Origin: Collimonas arenae | GTDB lineage: Bacteria > Pseudomonadota > Gammaproteobacteria > Burkholderiales > Burkholderiaceae_D | Length of the DNA: 64,000 nucleotides | Direction: 5' to 3' | Assembly: GCF_000786695.1 (NCBI RefSeq) | Contig: NZ_CP009962.1 | Span: 4,464,001 to 4,528,000, forward strand | In this document: positions 54,325 through 63,980 of the stretch, in pieces | Position numbering within the stretch: the stretch's first letter is position 1 | Layout: each line of letters opens with the position of its first letter | Notes under the pieces: model-generated | The model's database searches: none | Told to the model about the DNA's origin: nothing | The model's input: only the letters and a program-made list of their open reading frames with translations | Program-made: the position numbers and the translations under genes

Positions 54325-54404
54325 GTGCACCAAAACCCCGCCATTGTAAGGCCGGCGCAGGTTGGCGGCAATTGCCGCGGCTTAAAGTGTGGTTAATATG
54401 TAGT

Positions 54405-55580
54405 TCAGTTCGGCGCAGTCAAGTTCGCGTTGCCCCGGTACAGGGCGGCCACCATGTCGGACTGGGTCACCATGCCCACCAGGCGATTTTCATCATCTAC
54501 GATAGGGATATGGTGAATCCCGGAATCGGACAAAGGCTGCACCAGTTCCACTATGTGCGTGGACCAGGCAGCACTTTTCACCGCGACGGTCATGATCTGG
54601 CCGACAACTTCTGGCTTATCCGAATGAGTCCCTGTGGTGCGCCTCAAAAACTGCTTCAATCTCTGCTCGAAGCCGGTATATACCTGCAAATCCACCTGCC
54701 GCATGAAATCGGTCTGGGTCACGATGCCGATCAGGCGCCGGGCAGAATTGATCACCGGCAGCGCCTTGATCCGATGTTTTAGCAACAAAGCCCAGGCATC
54801 TTCCAGCGATGTGCCATAGTCGACACTGACGATATCGCGCGACATGATGTCGGCGCAGGTGATCGCCCCAAAGCGGCGCTGATATGCGTGCATTTCAGTT
54901 TGCAGGATCAGACTTTCAAGATCGTCGCGGCTGACGTCGAGCACCTGGTTATATTGTTGCAGCACATAATCCAGGTCTTCCTGGGTGAAACCAACCCGGA
55001 CGCCGCTCGGCTGGTCCTTGGTGTGGTGCAGTTTGGCGGGATCCTGGTGTGCGCTATGCGGATAGCGGCGCTTGGTGGCATTGTTGAACAGCAGCGCCAC
55101 CAGCAGCAGCAAAAACGAATTCAGCAGCACCGGTATCAAGACGAAATGAAAACCCATGCCGGTAATCGCCGGTCCGCCCAGCACCGCAGTCAGGGCCACC
55201 GCTCCGCTCGGCGGATGCAGGCAGCGCAAGGCGAACATGACACCGATCGCGGCGGACACTGCAAACGCAGGCGCCAATAAAGGATCGTGGATCCAGCGTG
55301 CGCAGGCGACGCCGATCACTGCGGCCACCAGATTGCCGCCGATGATGGACCAAGGCTGCGCCAGCGGACTGGCGGGCACGCCAAACAACAACACGGCTGA
55401 AGCGCCCATCGGCGCAATCAGCAAAGGCAAGGGAGCGCCCGCCCCCAGAACCCAATGACTCACCAGCCCCGTCAGCAAAATCCCCAGCAAAGCACCGCAA
55501 CAGGCGCGCAGGCGCTCGGTAGCATTGACCACTACCGGGCCGGGAATAAAACCGCGCAACCACAAACCCAACTGATTCAT
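54405..55580 (-). CDS. HPP-family membrane protein with two CBS domains
   Basis: 391 residues. N-terminal HPP domain with about four hydrophobic helices (LLGILLTGLVSHWVLG; LPLLIAPMGASAVLLFG; FALRCLHPPSGAVALTAVL with the HPP signature) to about residue 175. C-terminal CBS pair (about 240-385: DIMSRDIVSVDYGTSLEDAW, GIVTQTDFM; QIMTVAVKSAAWSTHIVELV, GMVTQSDMV) likely senses adenosine nucleotides. HPP proteins are implicated in nitrite or anion transport in some bacteria and plants; the substrate here is unknown. Confidence 0.9.
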   Translation of the reverse strand: MNQLGLWLRGFIPGPVVVNATERLRACCGALLGILLTGLVSHWVLGAGAPLPLLIAPMGASAVLLFGVPASPLAQPWSIIGGNLVAAVIGVACARWIHDPLLAPAFAVSAAIGVMFALRCLHPPSGAVALTAVLGGPAITGMGFHFVLIPVLLNSFLLLLVALLFNNATKRRYPHSAHQDPAKLHHTKDQPSGVRVGFTQEDLDYVLQQYNQVLDVSRDDLESLILQTEMHAYQRRFGAITCADIMSRDIVSVDYGTSLEDAWALLLKHRIKALPVINSARRLIGIVTQTDFMRQVDLQVYTGFEQRLKQFLRRTTGTHSDKPEVVGQIMTVAVKSAAWSTHIVELVQPLSDSGIHHIPIVDDENRLVGMVTQSDMVAALYRGNANLTAPN

Positions 55581-55612
55581 CTTCTTTCGCTTTCAATCTT
55601 CTCTAAAATGAC

Positions 55613-56776
55613 CTAGCCGCCGTATGCATAGGCAAACTTGTTATTCACAATCCGTCCCATCACGCGTGAGCGCTGGTCCAGTCCCACATGATCCTTGGAA
55701 TTCATGTTGACCACGCCTTGCGGAATCGTCAGGTCATGCGTATTTTCCAGCGCAGTGCGCAGCGCCGCACGAAATTGCGGGCTGCCGGGCCGCCCGGATT
55801 TGAGCGCTTGCGGCACGGCATTTGCAATCAGCATGTAAGCTCCCCACGCATCGGCGGCAAACTGGGTCATGGTGTCGACGCCATAGGCGGCTTCATAGCG
55901 CCGGGTGAACTCCAGCGCGGTCGTCCTGACCGGATTGGAGAGCGGCAGCTGCTTGGCGACCACCGCCGGCCCAGTCGGGAAGAACGTGCCTTCGACATCC
56001 TTGCCGCCGACTTTCAGGAAGTCTGCGGTGGCGATGCCGTGCGTCTGGTAAATCCGCCCCTTGTAACCTCGCTCTACCAAAGTCCTCTGCGGCAGCACCG
56101 CCGGCGTCGCCGAGCCGGCGATCAGCACTGCGTCCGGCTGCGCCGACATGATCTTGAGAATCTGCCCGGTGACGCTGGTGTCATTGCGGTTATAGCGTTC
56201 GCTGGCGACGATCTTGATTTTGCGCAGCTCGGCCAGATGCGAGAACTCACGCCACCAGCTATCACCGTAGGCATCGGCAAAGCCGATGAAGCCGACCGTC
56301 TTGATGCCGTTGTCGGCCATGTGCTGGGTCAGGATGGTGGCCATGTGCGAATCGTTTTGCGGCAGCTTGAATACCCATGCGCGCTTGGCGTCTTGCGGTT
56401 CGACAATCGACGCCGACGCCGCCAGCGCCACCATCGGCGTGCCTGCCTCGGCCACCACATCAACCAAGGCCAGCGCCGCCGGCGTGGTGTTGGGGCCGAC
56501 GATCAAATCGACCTTTTCTTCGCTGATCAGCTTGCGTACATTGCGCACAGCGTTGGCCGGATCGGAAGCGTCATCCAAGATGATGTATTCAACCTTCTTC
56601 CCTGCGATCTCTTTCGGCCACAGCAGGATGGCGTTTTTTGTGGGTGCGCCAATTGCCGCAGCCGGACCAGTCACGGCGATATCTACGCCAATCTTGATTT
56701 GCGCCAGCGCAGGATGGACAAAGGCGGCGGCCAGGACCCCGAAGAGAAAGAAACTGCGGCGCATGATTTTATTCAT
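55613..56776 (-). CDS. Branched-chain-amino-acid-type ABC substrate-binding protein (orphan)
   Basis: 387 residues. Signal peptide (RRSFFLFGVLAAAFVHPALA), then a LivJ-type periplasmic-binding fold: QIKIGVDIAVTGPAAAIGAP, YIILDDASDPANAVRNVRKL, VDLIVGPNTTPAALALVDVV, VGFIGFADAYGDSWWREFSH. Start at 56776 (MNKIMRRSF); the longer frame lacks a start signal. No permease or ATPase gene is adjacent, so the partner transporter is elsewhere or the protein acts as a sensor component. Divergent from the tetronate operon's GntR gene. Confidence 0.9.
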   Translation of the reverse strand: MNKIMRRSFFLFGVLAAAFVHPALAQIKIGVDIAVTGPAAAIGAPTKNAILLWPKEIAGKKVEYIILDDASDPANAVRNVRKLISEEKVDLIVGPNTTPAALALVDVVAEAGTPMVALAASASIVEPQDAKRAWVFKLPQNDSHMATILTQHMADNGIKTVGFIGFADAYGDSWWREFSHLAELRKIKIVASERYNRNDTSVTGQILKIMSAQPDAVLIAGSATPAVLPQRTLVERGYKGRIYQTHGIATADFLKVGGKDVEGTFFPTGPAVVAKQLPLSNPVRTTALEFTRRYEAAYGVDTMTQFAADAWGAYMLIANAVPQALKSGRPGSPQFRAALRTALENTHDLTIPQGVVNMNSKDHVGLDQRSRVMGRIVNNKFAYAYGG

Positions 56777-57055
56777 CGGATAGCGATCCTGGTGGCGGCG
56801 ACAATGAAATGCAGGTGCATTTCCACAAGGACAGAATTCTACTGGAATGTATCCGGTCGCACCCTGCGGCCCACCTCTTGATTTCGCCATAACGTCGATC
56901 TTAATCATTAACATCGAGCCAATCATTGACCAAAAGCAAGAACCGACATGTTTGCACTGGCATCAAGCCGCATTGAAACAAGCCTTGATTTTTCCAATAA
57001 TTCATATGATGATATGGTCACATTACGATAAAAATACGCATGCGGAAGAGACAAC

Positions 57056-57814
57056 ATGTTCAACAAACTGAATGCCAACCGGACATCCCTGAGCGATACC
57101 GTCGCCCAGGAGCTGCTGAAAAAGATACAAACCGGCGAATTCGGTCCCGGCGCCAAGCTACCGACCGAACCGGTGCTTTCCGAGCAATTCGGCGTCAGTC
57201 GCACTGTGGTGCGCGAAGCTATTTCCCGCCTGAAGAATGAAGGCGCAGTCGAACCGCGCCAAGGCAGCGGCGTATATGTCAGCGAACAAGGCCATCTGCG
57301 GCCGTTGCGGATCCAGTTCGACCAGGCCTCGTCGTCCGATGCCGTATTGCAGATCGTCGAACTGCGCCGCGCCATCGATGCCGAAGTAGCGGCGCTGGCG
57401 GCCACCCGCCGCACCCCGCGCCAGTTGAAAGCCATCGAAACCGCGCTGAAAGGAATCGAAGCCGACGTCAACACCGGCGGCGACGGCGTGCTGGCCGACG
57501 TGATGTTCCATCGCAGCATCGCCGAAGCGACTGGCAATCCCTTCCTGCTGCAAACCCTGGCCTTTCTCAGCCAGTATTTGGAAGCGGCCACCGCCGTCAC
57601 CCGCAGCAATGAAGCAAGGCGCGACGACTTCATGCGCCAGGTGTATGAAGAACATGCCGCCATCGCATCCGCCATCGCCGCCGGCGACCCGCTGGGTGCG
57701 CGCAACGCCGCGCAAAACCATATGTTCAACGCAGCGCGTCGCCTTGCCCAAGGTGCAGCGGACGCCAAAGCATCGCAAAAAGCAAAAACCAAAAGCGCTT
57801 CAAAAACTCGCTAA
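57056..57814 (+). CDS. FadR-type GntR regulator of the tetronate operon
   Basis: 252 residues. N-terminal winged helix (VAQELLKKIQTGEFGPGAKL; LSEQFGVSRTVVREAISRLK) and C-terminal FCD domain (about 95-235; VELRRAIDAEVAAL, DVMFHRSIAEATGNPF, YEEHAAIASAIAAGDP), which often binds a metal and a sugar acid. First gene ahead of ltnD (13-base gap), so it probably represses the operon until threonate, erythronate or a derivative binds (inference). Confidence 0.92.
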   Translation: MFNKLNANRTSLSDTVAQELLKKIQTGEFGPGAKLPTEPVLSEQFGVSRTVVREAISRLKNEGAVEPRQGSGVYVSEQGHLRPLRIQFDQASSSDAVLQIVELRRAIDAEVAALAATRRTPRQLKAIETALKGIEADVNTGGDGVLADVMFHRSIAEATGNPFLLQTLAFLSQYLEAATAVTRSNEARRDDFMRQVYEEHAAIASAIAAGDPLGARNAAQNHMFNAARRLAQGAADAKASQKAKTKSASKTR

Positions 57815-57827
57815 TCAGGATCACGAC

Positions 57828-58733
57828 ATGACTATCAACGTAGGTGTAATCGGCCTTGGCGCCATGGGCTTGGGCGTCGCCCGTTCTTTGTTGCGCGCCG
57901 GTTTGCGCACCTATGCATGCGATGTGCGCACTGAAGTGCTGCAGCAGTTTGCCAGCGAAGGCGGCATCGTTTGCAACACGCCTGCCGAACTCGGCGCGCA
58001 ATGCGATGTAGTAATTACCGTCGTAGTCAACGCCGCGCAAACCGAACAGGTGCTGTTCGGCGAACAAGGCGCAGCGGCAAAAATGCGACCCGGCAGCCTC
58101 GTCATCGCCAGCGCTACAGTAGCGCCGGAGTACGCAATCAAACTGGGCGAACGGCTGGCGGCGCAGCAGTTGCATCTGCTCGATGCGCCGCTCTCCGGCG
58201 GCGCAGCGCGGGCCGCTTCAGGCGAGATGACCATGATGACTTCCGGCCCCGCCGCCGCTTACGACAAGGGTGAGGCGGTTTTGACGGCGATCGCCGGCAA
58301 GGTATATCGGCTGGGCGACACCCATGGCGTCGGCTCCAAGGTCAAGATTATCAACCAGTTGCTGGCCGGCGTGCATATTGCCGCCGCAGCGGAAGCCATG
58401 GCGCTCGGGCTGCGTGAAGGCGTCGACGCCGATGCCTTGTATGAGGTCATCACCAACAGCGCGGGTAATTCCTGGATGTTCGAGAACCGCGTGCCGCATA
58501 TCCTGAAAGCCGATTACACGCCGTTGTCGGCGGTGGATATTTTCGTCAAGGACCTGGGACTGGTGCTCGATACCGCACGCGCCAGCAAATTCCCGTTGCC
58601 GCTTTCCGCTGCTGCGCATCAGATGTTCATGATGGCGTCGACTGCAGGTCATGGCGCCGAGGACGACTCTGCCGTGATCAAGATTTTCCCTGGCATCCAG
58701 TTGCCAACCAAGCTGCCGGCAGCGCAGGAGTAA
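57828..58733 (+). CDS. ltnD: L-threonate dehydrogenase
   Basis: 301 residues, beta-hydroxyacid dehydrogenase family. NAD-binding VGVIGLGAMGLGVARSLL, DAPLSGGAARAASGEMTMM, catalytic Lys in VGSKVKIINQLLAGVH. Order with otnK, otnC and otnI matches the described L-threonate/D-erythronate pathway, where LtnD oxidises L-threonate to 2-oxo-tetronate. Start at 57828 fits the family; the frame extends upstream into the GntR gene without a start signal. Confidence 0.92.
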   Translation: MTINVGVIGLGAMGLGVARSLLRAGLRTYACDVRTEVLQQFASEGGIVCNTPAELGAQCDVVITVVVNAAQTEQVLFGEQGAAAKMRPGSLVIASATVAPEYAIKLGERLAAQQLHLLDAPLSGGAARAASGEMTMMTSGPAAAYDKGEAVLTAIAGKVYRLGDTHGVGSKVKIINQLLAGVHIAAAAEAMALGLREGVDADALYEVITNSAGNSWMFENRVPHILKADYTPLSAVDIFVKDLGLVLDTARASKFPLPLSAAAHQMFMMASTAGHGAEDDSAVIKIFPGIQLPTKLPAAQE

Positions 58734-58736
58734 AGC

Positions 58737-60026
58737 ATGCCGATACAAGATACCCCCCTGCTGGGCTGCATCGCCGATGACTTTACCGGCGCCACCGACC
58801 TGGCCAACATGCTGGTGCGCGAAGGCATGCGTACCGTGCAGACCATCGGTGTGCCTGACGTTGCGCCGCAAGATGTCGACGCCATCGTGGTGGCGCTCAA
58901 ATCGCGCACGGTTCCTGCCGATGAAGCTGTAGCGGAATCACTCGCTGCATTGCGTTGGCTACAGCAGCAAGGCTGCCGCCAGTTCTTCTTCAAATACTGT
59001 TCCACCTTCGATTCCACCGCGAAGGGCAATATCGGCCCGGTTACCGATGCCTTGCTGCATGCGCTGGGTAGCGATTTTACGATTGCCTGCCCGGTCTTTC
59101 CTGAAACCGGTCGGACTTTGTATCGCGGCCACTTGTTTATCCAGAATCAGTTGTTGAGTGAATCGGGGATGCAAAATCATCCGCTGACGCCTATGACCGA
59201 TCCTAACCTGGTGCGCGTACTGCAACAGCAAACCCCGTCTAAAGTCGGCCTGATTGGCTATCCCGTGGTGTCGCAAGGAACCGGCAAGATCCATTCGGAG
59301 ATGGCTGCATTGCGCCAGCAAGGCGTGCGAATGGCGATCGTAGATGCCTTGGAAAATCAGGATCTCTACGCGATTGGCGCTGCCTGCGCAGACCTGCCGC
59401 TGGTCACCGGCGGCTCAGGTATAGCGCTGGGCTTGCCTGGCAATTTCGTCCGCTCCGGCTTGCTGAATCCGCACAATACCAAGGCCGCAGAACTACCTGC
59501 AGTAGACGGCCTGTCTATCGTCCTGGCAGGCAGCGCATCGAAGGCTACCAACACGCAGGTCAGCACATGGCTGGAAAGCCGCCCGGGATTCTGCATCGAT
59601 CCCCTGGCGCTGGCGCGTGGCGAGCCAGTGGTGGCGCAAGCCTTGGCATTCACCGGCCGGCACCTGCAGCAACAACCTGTCTTGATCTACGCCACCACCA
59701 CGCCGGAACAGGTCAAGCAGGTGCAGGCCGAACTGGGCATCGAACGCGCCGGTTTGCTGATCGAACAGGCGCTGGCAGATATAGCCGCAGCATTGCTGGT
59801 GCAAGGCGTACGGCGCTTCGTGATTGCCGGCGGCGAGACTTCCGGCGCAGTGGTCAAGGCGCTCGGCGTACACGCGCTACGTATCGGCGCGCAAATCGAT
59901 CCAGGCGTGCCGGCGACAGCGTCTACCGGCGCAAGGCCATTGGCACTGGCGCTCAAATCCGGCAATTTCGGCAGTACAGATTTCTTTGAAAAGGCGCTGC
60001 GTCATCTTGGCGAAACACGTCTATGA
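58737..60026 (+). CDS. otnK: 3-oxo-tetronate kinase (DUF1537 family)
   Basis: 429 residues. N-terminal LLGCIADDFTGATDLANMLV is the family's signature substrate domain; C-terminal nucleotide-binding part has IVLAGSASKATNTQVSTWLE and FVIAGGETSGAVVKALGV. It phosphorylates 3-oxo-tetronate at C4. It begins 3 bases after ltnD and overlaps otnC by ATGA. Confidence 0.94.
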   Translation: MPIQDTPLLGCIADDFTGATDLANMLVREGMRTVQTIGVPDVAPQDVDAIVVALKSRTVPADEAVAESLAALRWLQQQGCRQFFFKYCSTFDSTAKGNIGPVTDALLHALGSDFTIACPVFPETGRTLYRGHLFIQNQLLSESGMQNHPLTPMTDPNLVRVLQQQTPSKVGLIGYPVVSQGTGKIHSEMAALRQQGVRMAIVDALENQDLYAIGAACADLPLVTGGSGIALGLPGNFVRSGLLNPHNTKAAELPAVDGLSIVLAGSASKATNTQVSTWLESRPGFCIDPLALARGEPVVAQALAFTGRHLQQQPVLIYATTTPEQVKQVQAELGIERAGLLIEQALADIAAALLVQGVRRFVIAGGETSGAVVKALGVHALRIGAQIDPGVPATASTGARPLALALKSGNFGSTDFFEKALRHLGETRL

Positions 60027-60670
60027 ACACATCACTCAAAGAGCAGGCTCTGCGCGAGGAAATATGCGAAATCGGCGCCAGCCTGTACCAACGCAGTTAC
60101 ACGGTCGGCACGGCCGGCAACATCAGCGCCCGGCTGGATGATGGCTGGCTGATCACGCCGACCGACGCCTGTCTCGGCCGGCTGGCTCCGGCACAAATCG
60201 CCAAGGTTGATGCAAGCGGAAAATGGGTCAGCGGCGACAAACCGTCGAAGACACTGGCGCTGCATCGCGCAGTCTATGACAACAATCCACAAATGCAGGC
60301 AGTGGTGCATACCCATTCGACGCATCTGGTGGCGCTAACGTTGGCCGGCGTCTGGCATGACCAGGATGTGCTGCCTCCGATCACGCCGTATCAGGTAATG
60401 AAAGTGGGACACATTCCCCTGATTCCATATTGCCGCCCCGGCGATCCGCAAGTGGCGGACCAGGTCAGGCTGCTGGCCACCTCGGTCCGCGGCGTGTTGC
60501 TGGAACGGCTCGGTCCGGTGATGTGGCATGAGAGCGTTTCGCAGGCGGCGTTTGCGCTGGAAGAACTGGAAGAAACCGCGAAGCTGTGGATGATGTTGAA
60601 GGACAAGCCGGAGCCGCTTAGCGCGGCGGCCCTGGATGAGCTGTATCGGGTATTTGGCGCACGCTGGTAA
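60023..60670 (+). CDS. otnC: 3-oxo-tetronate 4-phosphate decarboxylase
   Basis: 215 residues, class II aldolase fold: TVGTAGNISARLDDGWLITP, metal-binding VVHTHSTHLVALTL, and the C-terminal VLLERLGPVMWHESVSQAAF (the expected His is in WHES). The operon position behind otnK defines the assignment: decarboxylation of 3-oxo-tetronate 4-phosphate to dihydroxyacetone phosphate. Confidence 0.92.
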   Translation: MNTSLKEQALREEICEIGASLYQRSYTVGTAGNISARLDDGWLITPTDACLGRLAPAQIAKVDASGKWVSGDKPSKTLALHRAVYDNNPQMQAVVHTHSTHLVALTLAGVWHDQDVLPPITPYQVMKVGHIPLIPYCRPGDPQVADQVRLLATSVRGVLLERLGPVMWHESVSQAAFALEELEETAKLWMMLKDKPEPLSAAALDELYRVFGARW

Positions 60671-60684
60671 GTTTCAACGAATAC

Positions 60685-60781
60685 GACTTACGCAAAACCT
60701 CCCTGACTGCGTTGCATCTCCTGGCCGTACCTTCGTACTGTCTTCGTCGATGCGTCTTGCCAGAACGATTTTGCGTAAGTC
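60685..60781. repeat. 97-base MITE-like palindrome inside the tetronate operon
   Basis: Terminal inverted repeats GACTTACGCAAAA / TTTTGCGTAAGTC are exact over 13 bases; inner GTAC-CTTC-GTAC closes a hairpin. It lies between otnC and the MFS gene and splits an otherwise compact operon. Ends resemble IS5-group-like terminal repeats seen in Burkholderiales (from memory); no transposase is present. Confidence 0.7.
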
Positions 60782-60836
60782 CTGAGCTAATAGAAACATC
60801 CGGCTTTTTATAAAAATCTTAATGGATGGAGACAAG

Positions 60837-62147
60837 ATGTCCGCAACAATCGCACAGGCCAGCGTGAGCCTGCCGGCTGAACAAGCCGAAAACCTGTACA
60901 AAAAAGTATTCTGGCGCTTCGTGCCATTCATCATGCTGTGCTACGTGGTGGCCTACCTGGACCGCGTCAACGTCGGCTTCGCCAAGCTGCAGATGTCGCA
61001 AGACCTGGGCTTCAGCGAAACCATCTTCGGCCTCGGCGCCGGTATCTTCTTCCTCGGCTACTTCCTGTTTGAACTACCCAGCAACCTGATCATGAACCGG
61101 GTGGGCGCCAAGCTGTGGATCGCCCGCATCATGATTACCTGGGGGATCCTGTCGGCCTGCTTTGCCTGGGTCCAGACGCCTACCCAGTTCTATGTCCTGC
61201 GTTTCCTGCTGGGCGTGGCGGAGGCCGGTTTTTATCCCGGCATTATCCTGTACCTGACCTACTGGTTTCCTTCGCACAGGCGCGCCAAGGTGGTCGCCAC
61301 CTTCATGGCGGCAATCCCGGTCTCCGGCATTTTCGGCAATCCGTTGTCAGGCTGGATCATGCAAGCTTTCCACGGTTCCAGCGGCTGGCATGGCTGGCAA
61401 TGGATGTTCATGATCGAAGCAGTGCCGGCGATCCTGGTCGGGATTGCCGTGTTCTTCGTGATGGACAATAGCATCCGCAAGGCCAAGTGGCTGACCGAAG
61501 CGGAGAAGGATTATCTTGAAGCGGAAATCCGCGCCGACCAGAAAGACAAGCAAAGTCCGAAGTCGACCGCCGCCGTGTTCAAGGATATTCGCATCTGGCA
61601 TATGTGCCTGATCTACTTTTGCATCGTCATGGGCCAGTACGGCCTGACATTCTGGCTGCCGACCCTGGTCAAGGCTTCCGGCGTGGTGGGAGACCTCAAG
61701 ATCGGCCTGATCAGCGCGATTCCCTTTATATGCGCGGTGTTCGCCATGATCCTGATCGGCCGCCGTTCCGACCGCATGCGTGAGCGGCGCTGGCACCTGA
61801 TCGTGCCGTCCTTGCTGGGTGCGGTAGGTTTCATCGTATCGGCGATAGCGGCCGACAATACCGTGATTGCGATCGCCTTCCTGTCATTGGCGGCAATGGG
61901 CGTACTGACCTGTTCGCCGCTGTTCTGGTCCTTGCCGACGGCTTTCCTGTCGGGCACTGGCGCCGCAGCAGGCATTGCGGTGATCAACTCGGTCGGCAAC
62001 CTGGCCGGTTTTGTCAGTCCTTTCCTGGTTGGCTGGCTGAAGGATACGACGCATAGCAACGAGACCGGCATGTTCATGCTGGCTGGCATGCTGGTGGTCG
62101 GCGCCATTGCGATCTTGCGGACGCCGCCTAAAATGGTTAATCGCTGA
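60837..62147 (+). CDS. MFS transporter (anion:cation symporter group), probable sugar-acid importer
   Basis: 436 residues, twelve hydrophobic segments. FVPFIMLCYVVAYLDRVNVG and FELPSNLIMNRVGAKLW in the first half, AKVVATFMAAIPVSGIFGNP in the loop 4-6 region, and IGRRSDRMRERRWHL between helices 8-9 region fit the ACS family, whose members import hexuronates, tartrate and other sugar acids. Start at 60837 with GGAG upstream. Its place within otn genes predicts threonate/erythronate uptake. Confidence 0.9.
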   Translation: MSATIAQASVSLPAEQAENLYKKVFWRFVPFIMLCYVVAYLDRVNVGFAKLQMSQDLGFSETIFGLGAGIFFLGYFLFELPSNLIMNRVGAKLWIARIMITWGILSACFAWVQTPTQFYVLRFLLGVAEAGFYPGIILYLTYWFPSHRRAKVVATFMAAIPVSGIFGNPLSGWIMQAFHGSSGWHGWQWMFMIEAVPAILVGIAVFFVMDNSIRKAKWLTEAEKDYLEAEIRADQKDKQSPKSTAAVFKDIRIWHMCLIYFCIVMGQYGLTFWLPTLVKASGVVGDLKIGLISAIPFICAVFAMILIGRRSDRMRERRWHLIVPSLLGAVGFIVSAIAADNTVIAIAFLSLAAMGVLTCSPLFWSLPTAFLSGTGAAAGIAVINSVGNLAGFVSPFLVGWLKDTTHSNETGMFMLAGMLVVGAIAILRTPPKMVNR

Positions 62148-62192
62148 CAGCGCGTTTCCAAGACAATTTCAAGATTTTTACAGGAGTTTGCA

Positions 62193-62981
62193 ATGCCGCG
62201 TTTTGCCGCCAATCTGACCATGATGTATAACGAACACGCTTTCCTTGAGCGCTTTGCTGCCGCGGCCAAGGATGGTTTCAAGGGCGTGGAATTCCTGTTC
62301 CCGTATGAGCACGCCGCCGCCGAGCTGCATACACGGTTGCAGGACAACGGCTTGACGCAAGCATTGTTCAACGCACCGCCGGGCGACTGGGCTGGCGGAG
62401 AGCGCGGTATTGCCTCCTTGCCGGGACGCGAAGATGAATTCAAGCGCAGTGTCGCCACCGGCCTGGAATACGCGCAAGTTCTTGGTAACCGCAAGTTGCA
62501 TGTCATGGCGGGCCTGATCCAGCCGCAACAGGATCGTGCCCGTCATCGCGCGGTGTATCTGGACAACCTGGCTTACGCGGCTGCGCAAGCGGCCGCGCAC
62601 GGCATCACGATTGTGATCGAACCGATCAATACGCGAGACATTCCCGGCTTCTTCCTGAATCGCCAGGATGAAGCGCAAGCGATTTGCGCCGAGGTCGGCT
62701 GCGACAACCTGCAGGTGCAGTTCGACCTGTATCACTGCCAGATCGTCGAGGGCGACCTGGCAGTCAAACTCAAGCGCGACATGCTGCGTCCGCAAGCCGG
62801 CATCGGCCACATCCAGATTGCCGGCGTGCCGGAGCGGCATGAACCGGATATCGGTGAGATCAATTATCCCTACCTGTTCGAACTGATCGACACACTCGGT
62901 TACCAGGGCTGGGTCGGCTGCGAATACCGGCCGCGCGCAGACACTTCTGCAGGGCTGGGCTGGCTCAAGCCCTGGCTCTAA
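62193..62981 (+). CDS. otnI: 2-oxo-tetronate isomerase
   Basis: 262 residues, Hyi-like TIM barrel: [80 protein letters not shown]. It interconverts 2-oxo- and 3-oxo-tetronate in the pathway. Paralogous to hyi at 28483, but its neighbours are otn genes. AGGAG upstream of the ATG. Confidence 0.92.
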   Translation: MPRFAANLTMMYNEHAFLERFAAAAKDGFKGVEFLFPYEHAAAELHTRLQDNGLTQALFNAPPGDWAGGERGIASLPGREDEFKRSVATGLEYAQVLGNRKLHVMAGLIQPQQDRARHRAVYLDNLAYAAAQAAAHGITIVIEPINTRDIPGFFLNRQDEAQAICAEVGCDNLQVQFDLYHCQIVEGDLAVKLKRDMLRPQAGIGHIQIAGVPERHEPDIGEINYPYLFELIDTLGYQGWVGCEYRPRADTSAGLGWLKPWL

Positions 62982-63002
62982 AAATTTTCAAAAGGAATTC
63001 AC

Positions 63003-63980
63003 ATGCAAGTAGTCATCACCGGCGGCGCCGGATTTCTGGGGCAACGCCTGGCGCACAGTCTGCTCAAGCAAGGAAGCTTGCCAGACCGTAGCGGCCAGTT
63101 GCAAACCATCGACAAGATCATCCTGGTGGACGTGGTCGCCGCCAGCGGCTTCGACGATGCGCGGATTGAACAAATCACGGGCGACATCACCGACAGCGCC
63201 TTGCTGGAACGCGTGATCACAACGCAGACTGCGGCAATCTTTCACTTGGCGGCGATTGTCAGCGGCCAGGCGGAAGCCGATTTCGATCTCGGCATGCGCA
63301 TCAACCTGGACGCTTCGCGCCTGCTGCTGGAACGCTGCCGCGCTTGCGGCCATGCGCCACGCGTGATTTTCACCAGTTCGGTGGCGGTATTCGGCGGCGT
63401 GCTGCCAGCGGTGGTACAGGATCACACCGCACTCAATCCACAATCGTCCTACGGCACGCAAAAGGCGATCGCCGAGCTGCTGCTCAACGATTTCAGCCGC
63501 AAAGGCTTTGTCGACGGCCGCGTGCTGCGCCTGCCGACCATCAGCGTGCGCCCCGGCAAACCAAACCTGGCCGCCTCCTCCTTCGCCAGCGGCATCATCC
63601 GCGAACCGCTCAACGGCCAGCCTGCCGTCTGTCCTGTTGCGCCGGATGTGCGGCTATGGCTGCTGTCGCCGCGTAAGGTGATCGCCTGCCTGATCCATGG
63701 CTATACGCTGCCTGCCGACATCCTGGGTAAAAGCCGGACCATCAATTTGCCGGGGATATCAGTCACCGTGGCAGAAATGGTCGCGGCGCTGGAGCGCGTT
63801 GCGGGCAAGGAAGTCGCGGCACGGATCGAATGGGCGCATGACCCCGCCATCGACCGGATTATTTCGAGCTGGCCTGGCGCCTGGGACGCCAAACGCGCCG
63901 TCGACCTGGGCTTCGTTGGTGAAACCAGTTTCGATGAAGTTGTACGCGCTTATATCGAGGATGATTTACCGGCGGCATAA
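63003..63980 (+). CDS. denD: D-erythronate dehydrogenase
   Basis: 325 residues, NAD-dependent epimerase/dehydratase (extended SDR): VVITGGAGFLGQRLAHSLLK, VVAASGFDDARIEQITGDIT, IFHLAAIVSGQAEADFDLGM, catalytic Ser-Tyr-Lys region FTSSVAVFG...SSYGTQKAIAELL. DenD oxidises D-erythronate at C2, feeding the same 2-oxo-tetronate. Having both ltnD and denD, the operon can take either sugar acid. AAAAGGAATT lies before the ATG. Confidence 0.93.
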   Translation: MQVVITGGAGFLGQRLAHSLLKQGSLPDRSGQLQTIDKIILVDVVAASGFDDARIEQITGDITDSALLERVITTQTAAIFHLAAIVSGQAEADFDLGMRINLDASRLLLERCRACGHAPRVIFTSSVAVFGGVLPAVVQDHTALNPQSSYGTQKAIAELLLNDFSRKGFVDGRVLRLPTISVRPGKPNLAASSFASGIIREPLNGQPAVCPVAPDVRLWLLSPRKVIACLIHGYTLPADILGKSRTINLPGISVTVAEMVAALERVAGKEVAARIEWAHDPAIDRIISSWPGAWDAKRAVDLGFVGETSFDEVVRAYIEDDLPAA

